64,000 bases of DNA from assembly GCF_017876405.1 (NCBI RefSeq), contig NZ_JAGINW010000001.1:5717203-5781202 (forward strand). Reading direction: 5' to 3'. The stretch comes from Kibdelosporangium banguiense (lineage in GTDB: Bacteria; Actinomycetota; Actinomycetes; Mycobacteriales; Pseudonocardiaceae). Below, piece by piece: positions 60,498 to 64,000 of the stretch (its first letter is position 1; each line of letters begins with the position of its first letter). Under the pieces are notes generated by a model. That model did no database searches, had not been told where the DNA came from, and saw nothing but the letters and a program-made list of their open reading frames with translations. The translations under genes were made by a program, and so were the position numbers.

Positions 60498-62310
60498 GAC
60501 GGCTGAGCGTGTAACCGGTGGCTTGTTTGAACAAATATTCCGCACGTTCGTAGGACAATCGGCGCTCCGGGCGCCGGCTGGTGCGGAACAGCGGGCCTGA
60601 AGTCCGGCCGTTCACCAGTTGTGGCAACAGCTTTGCGGTTTCGGAACGCCAACTGACCCAGGTGTTTCCAGCCCACGCACGGCGGTCCTCGAGGTCGAGA
60701 TTCTCAACGTTGAGAGACAGCACCGTTTTCACGCCGGCTGAGGACTCGTACAGCATGTGCCAGAGGGTTCGCTCACGTAGTGGCAGGTCCTGGGCCCAGA
60801 GGGCTTCGAGCTCGGCTGGGCCGATCTGTTCGGTCACCACCTGGGTTTCGGGGCGTCGTTCGATTCCGGCGGCGAGGTCGTCCAATTCGGCCCAGTCGCC
60901 GAACGAGCGGATCGCCGCCCGGTGCCGGTTCCAGGTTTTGGGTGCCACGTCCTTCCACGCAAGAGTGAACACCCGGGTGATGTCTTGTGCCGTCAGCGAA
61001 CTCAGAGGTATTTCAGAACCGAGAGTCCTGGCGACCCGATCGAGTGTTTGACTGTACGAACGGGCTGTCGCCGAACTGAACCCGGCCAGAAAGTCTTGTG
61101 TGGACTGTCCGAGAGTGACGCCGGCCGGGACTTCGATCTCTTCGGCACGGTGGAGCAGGAAGGCGCGCTCGGCGGCGTTCTTGGTCAATGCGGCTGCCCG
61201 GGCGAATTCCAGACGGGCCTCTTCGTAACGTTCGAGCTGCAGCAGGAGATCGCCGCGGACGCTCGGCAGCAAGTGGTAGTCACGCAGCGCGGGATCGTCG
61301 GTGAGCGAATCGACCAGGTCGAGTCCGGCCTGCGGGCTCTGGGCCTTGCCGACGGCCACCGCACGGTTGAGCTGCACGATTGCCGTGGGCATGAAGTGTG
61401 TCAGAGCTGTGTACAAAGCCGCGATCTGCGCCCAGTCGGTGTCTTGGGCTGTCCTTGCCTGCGCGTGACACACAGCGATGGCGGCCTGGAGCACGTACCT
61501 CCCTGGCCGTCCGCCGAGCTCGCGGGCACGCAACATTGCCTTGAAGCCACGGCGAATCAGCAGCTGGTCCCAACGGCCGCGATTCTGCTCGTGCAGCTGG
61601 ATCGGCTCGCCGTGAGGGCCGGTGCGGGCGGCTTCGCGCGACGCCTGGATCTCCATCAATGCGATCAGGCCGTGGACTTCGGCCTCGTGCGGCGCCAGCT
61701 CGGCGAGCAATCGCCCCAGCCGCAACGCTTCCAGGCAGAGTCCCGGCCGCATGAGGTCGTCGCCGGATGTCGCCGAGTAGCCCTCGTTGAAGATCAGGTA
61801 GATCACGCCGAGCACCGAGGACAACCGCTCGTCCCCGGCGGGCAGGTCGAACGGGACGTTCTTCTCGGCGAGCGTGCGTTTGGCGGCCGTGATCCGTTGC
61901 GAGATCTGCTGTTCGGTGGTCAGGAACGCGCGTGCGATCTCCGCGGCGGTGAGGCCGCCGACGAGCCTGAGCGTCAGCGCGACCTGGGCTTCGGTCGGCA
62001 GCACGGGGTGGCATGACAGGAAGATCAGCCGCAGGACGTCGTCCTGCTCGGGTTCGTACTGCTCGCGGGCGAGTTCTTCGTGCTTGCGGTCCTGCATTCG
62101 GGCGCGCCGGATGTGGTCGATGGCGCGGCGCTTGGCCACGGCCATCAGCCAGGCGCCCGGATTGTCCGGGACGCCTGACTCAGGCCATTGCTCCAACGCC
62201 GCGACCAGGGCGTCCTGTGCGAGTTCCTCGGCCAGGCCGACGTCACGCACGATCCGCGTGACGCCGGCGATGATCTTGGCCGACTCCAGCCGCCAGACTG
62301 TCTCGATCAT
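60478..62310 (-). CDS. ECF42-type sigma factor fused to a truncated tyrosine recombinase-like domain
   Basis: 610 aa in one frame. Residues 1-165 hold sigma region 2 (GLAEELAQDALVAALEQW, then WLMAVAKRRAIDHIRR) and region 4 (LTLRLVGGLTAAEIARAFLT); residues 170-390 are the TPR-like extension of ECF42 sigma factors (GYSATSGDDLMRPGLCLEAL; MPTAIVQLNRAVAVG). From residue 398 it continues as a tyrosine recombinase: core-binding part TLGQSTQDFLAGFSSATARS and KTWNRHRAAIRSFGDWA, then catalytic-domain parts LSLNVENLDL and LSYERAEYLFKQATGYTL. The first catalytic Arg is absent (SAGVKTV) and the protein ends before HxxR and Tyr. It overlaps the upstream DGPF gene by 4 bp. The sigma part may still function. 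Confidence 0.8.
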   Translation of the reverse strand: MIETVWRLESAKIIAGVTRIVRDVGLAEELAQDALVAALEQWPESGVPDNPGAWLMAVAKRRAIDHIRRARMQDRKHEELAREQYEPEQDDVLRLIFLSCHPVLPTEAQVALTLRLVGGLTAAEIARAFLTTEQQISQRITAAKRTLAEKNVPFDLPAGDERLSSVLGVIYLIFNEGYSATSGDDLMRPGLCLEALRLGRLLAELAPHEAEVHGLIALMEIQASREAARTGPHGEPIQLHEQNRGRWDQLLIRRGFKAMLRARELGGRPGRYVLQAAIAVCHAQARTAQDTDWAQIAALYTALTHFMPTAIVQLNRAVAVGKAQSPQAGLDLVDSLTDDPALRDYHLLPSVRGDLLLQLERYEEARLEFARAAALTKNAAERAFLLHRAEEIEVPAGVTLGQSTQDFLAGFSSATARSYSQTLDRVARTLGSEIPLSSLTAQDITRVFTLAWKDVAPKTWNRHRAAIRSFGDWAELDDLAAGIERRPETQVVTEQIGPAELEALWAQDLPLRERTLWHMLYESSAGVKTVLSLNVENLDLEDRRAWAGNTWVSWRSETAKLLPQLVNGRTSGPLFRTSRRPERRLSYERAEYLFKQATGYTLSRLKSRRP

Positions 62311-62633
62311 CCGAACACTTGGTGGATCCTGCTCTCACCGTCGCCGACGATCTTGCGGAACCGCCGGCACAGCTCCAGCGCCTCGTCCTTGTCGCGGGCC
62401 TCGATCAGCGCGAAGCCGCCGACGGACTCCTTGGACTCGGCGAACGGGCCGTCGACCACGGTGATGTCGTCGCCTGAAGACACCACCTTGGTGCCTGCCG
62501 GGTCGAGTCCGCCGGTGGCCAGCAGCACGCCGGACGCGGTGAGTTCTTCGACGAACTTGGCCATCTCGGTGAACAAGCGCTCGTCCGGGGCCGGGGTGTT
62601 CTCGTCGTTCATGGCGATCATCAGGTAGCGCAT
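62307..62633 (-). CDS. YCII-related DGPF-domain protein
   Basis: 108 aa, ferredoxin-like YCII fold. It starts MRYLMIAMNDE and carries the family motif VDGPFAESKESVGGFALIEA, with the conserved DGPF. Proteins of this kind are the usual genomic partners of ECF42 sigma factors and have been proposed to act in their signalling; a YCII catalytic role is not established. ATGA overlap with the sigma gene. It is divergent from the DUF1801 gene across 127 bp. Confidence 0.9.
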   Translation of the reverse strand: MRYLMIAMNDENTPAPDERLFTEMAKFVEELTASGVLLATGGLDPAGTKVVSSGDDITVVDGPFAESKESVGGFALIEARDKDEALELCRRFRKIVGDGESRIHQVFG

Positions 62634-62760
62634 CGGCTTGCCTTTCTGCTGGGTGACACCCCGACGTCGGCCGAGTCCATGTGACAGGGAATGTACCCGT
62701 TCCCTGTCGTATCGCCGAGCCGACGCCTGGGCAAGTCACCCTCAGGAAAGGTCCTTCACC

Positions 62761-63111
62761 ATGGCTACTGTCTCGGACTATGTCGCCGCCCTGCCCGCCG
62801 CGCAGCGCGAGATCGCTTCGAAACTCCTGCCGCTGATCAACGAGGTCCTGCCCGGCACCGACGCCGTCTGGCACGGTCACCCCGTCTGGAGCCTCGGACC
62901 CACGCCCGGCAAATCCCCGGTCTGCCTCATCAAGGCCTACCCCCGCCACGTCACCTTCGGCTTCTGGAAGGGGCAGGAGATCACCGACCCGTCCGGCCGC
63001 CTTGAACCGGGTGCCCGCGAAATGGCCTCGGTGAAGCTCGGTGCAATCGACGACATTGACGCGGAGCTTTTCACCGATTGGCTTCGTCAGGCTCGCGCGA
63101 TCGAGGCTTAG
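62761..63111 (+). CDS. DUF1801 family protein
   Basis: 116 aa, small soluble protein. DUF1801 pattern: VSDYVAALPAAQREIASKLL, then VWHGHPVWSLG, PVCLIKAYPRHVTFGFWKG and a C-terminal helix. Function unknown; members have a steroidogenic-like/YdhG fold and often lie next to ECF sigma or DGPF genes, as here. ATG 62761 follows AGGAAAGG. Its stop overlaps the convergent LuxR gene by 4 bp. Confidence 0.85.
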   Translation: MATVSDYVAALPAAQREIASKLLPLINEVLPGTDAVWHGHPVWSLGPTPGKSPVCLIKAYPRHVTFGFWKGQEITDPSGRLEPGAREMASVKLGAIDDIDAELFTDWLRQARAIEA

Positions 63112-64000
63112 GTCTTCGCGACCGTGGTCATGTGCACGGCGAGTTCGGTGCGGGAGCGCACTCCGAGTTTCCGGTAGGCGCGGCTGAGATGGGCCTCAAC
63201 GGTCTTCTCACTGAGGAAGAGGCGTTCGGCGATCCGCCGGTTGGTCAGCCCGGTGGCCGCCAGGTGGGCCACCTGTCCTTCTGCGGGCGTGAACGCGTGC
63301 ACGCCCGACCGCGGCCGGGCATCGCACAGCGCCAACCGGTCCACCAGGCCACGGGCTTGGCAATCCGACGCCAGTCCAGCCGCCTGCCGGATGGCCTGTG
63401 ACCCGGCCTGATGATCTCCACACTCAGTATGTATGGCGCCCAGTTGAGCGAGTGTTCTAGCGAGTTCGAGCCGGGCGGGGCTGCGTTTGAGAAGGTCGAC
63501 GGCCTCCTGCAGCAGCTCACGCGCCGCGTGGGAGGTACCGGCGAGTGCCGCGGCGCCTCTCAGTGCTGTCGCGATACGGCGCGGCACGCCGAAAGCCCGC
63601 GCCAGACGCAACTCCTCAGTGAGGATTTCGACCGCACGGTCACGTTCACCGAGACGCTGGACGGCATCGGCTGCCGAAAGGCGCCAGGGCACATCCAGCA
63701 GGCGAACGGCACCCCACTGCTGGTACAGGCGCCCACACAACATCGCATCGGCCAGCGCGGCGTTCACATTTCCTTGTGCCGCTCTGAGCCGGGTCCGGGC
63801 GCCGAGCAGCCACAGATGCAGGGCGGTACGAGGTTCCGCATTGCCGGACAGCACGCTGTTCTGCACGACCGCTTCGGCCTTGGCCAGTTGGGCATCCTCG
63901 ATGAGCAGGTCCACGTCGGTCGCGTTCAGCGCCGGCAACGCGGCCTTCGGGCCGTGACTGCCCGCGACACCGAGGTCGACGTGCTCGCGTGCCTGTGCGA
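63108..64000 (-). CDS. LuxR family regulator, C-terminal part (5' end outside window)
   Basis: The frame is open to the right edge with at least 297 codons. The visible part is a helical TPR-like array (ALHLWLLGARTRLRAAQGNV; RARAFGVP-type repeats) followed by a LuxR helix-turn-helix at the C-terminus: FTPAEGQVAHLAATGLTNRR, then IAERLFLSEKTVEAHLSRAY and RKLGVRSRTELA. This arrangement is that of large LAL-type regulators, whose N-terminal ATPase would lie beyond the window. Confidence 0.85.
   Translation of the reverse strand, partial: AQAREHVDLGVAGSHGPKAALPALNATDVDLLIEDAQLAKAEAVVQNSVLSGNAEPRTALHLWLLGARTRLRAAQGNVNAALADAMLCGRLYQQWGAVRLLDVPWRLSAADAVQRLGERDRAVEILTEELRLARAFGVPRRIATALRGAAALAGTSHAARELLQEAVDLLKRSPARLELARTLAQLGAIHTECGDHQAGSQAIRQAAGLASDCQARGLVDRLALCDARPRSGVHAFTPAEGQVAHLAATGLTNRRIAERLFLSEKTVEAHLSRAYRKLGVRSRTELAVHMTTVAKT

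Noticed and set aside
1..64000. tRNA, rRNA, CRISPR arrays and classical insertion sequences
   Set aside because: I found no cloverleaf, rRNA-like segment, spaced repeat array or transposase-like protein in the window.

Overview
The window is high-GC DNA of an actinomycete, most likely of the Pseudonocardiales (Amycolatopsis, Kibdelosporangium or Saccharothrix-like). The evidence is strong G/C bias at third codon positions, a type VII secretion (PPE/EspG/EspC-like) effector operon, a conservon (CvnABCD plus two P450s), a 2-methylisoborneol-type terpene pair, AfsR/SARP and MocR regulators, a DUF222/HNH element and many leaderless GTG/ATG starts. I assign it by gene families seen, not by a database match.

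Layout. 1-2.5 kb: the end of an export/maturation cassette (ABC transporter, S26 signal peptidase, MauE-like membrane protein). 2.5-8.8 kb: a minus-strand type VII effector operon of seven genes, including a candidate toxin with a WXG-like N-terminus. 8.9-12.3 kb: an SARP/NB-ARC regulator and a membrane-anchored trypsin-like protease. 12.3-14.2 kb: methyl-GPP terpene synthase and GPP C-methyltransferase. 14.4-16.6 kb: argG and lexA, both apparently leaderless. 16.7-18.4 kb: a DUF222/HNH endonuclease gene between ~200-bp inverted repeats. 18.5-22.8 kb: TetR and a divergent three-subunit molybdenum aldehyde/xanthine oxidase. 22.8-26.9 kb: a xylanase-esterase fusion, a Crp-type regulator, a GIDE-domain membrane protein and two gene remnants. 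26.9-31.2 kb: a TetR-controlled P450/SDR/flavin monooxygenase operon. 31.2-36.7 kb: a secreted PHB-depolymerase-like esterase, a LacI regulator that may control the xylanase, a MetE-like methyltransferase and a decayed secreted-protein gene. 37-42 kb: the conservon with two P450s. 42-49 kb: mixed housekeeping genes (Ppx/GppA, GNAT, GH3, lipoprotein, EF-hand protein, Ca2+/H+ antiporter, NUDIX). 49-58.5 kb: a giant Fe-S nuclease-helicase, a GGDEF-EAL sensor and a membrane patatin. 58.6-64 kb: an oxidoreductase, a deletion scar joining MocR and YczE remnants, an ECF42-type sigma factor fused to a decaying tyrosine recombinase, its DGPF partner, a DUF1801 protein and a partial LuxR regulator.

How it works together. 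The region looks like accessory or arm chromosome: regulators sit beside the genes they probably control (TetR with two palindromic operators in each of two cases; LacI with a 12-bp motif shared with the xylanase promoter), and at least five genes are decayed. The most unusual items are the sigma factor-recombinase fusion, the HNH element with long inverted repeats, the type VII candidate toxin, the conservon P450 that lacks ExxR and has an overprinted Trp/Arg tail, and the MocR/YczE deletion scar.
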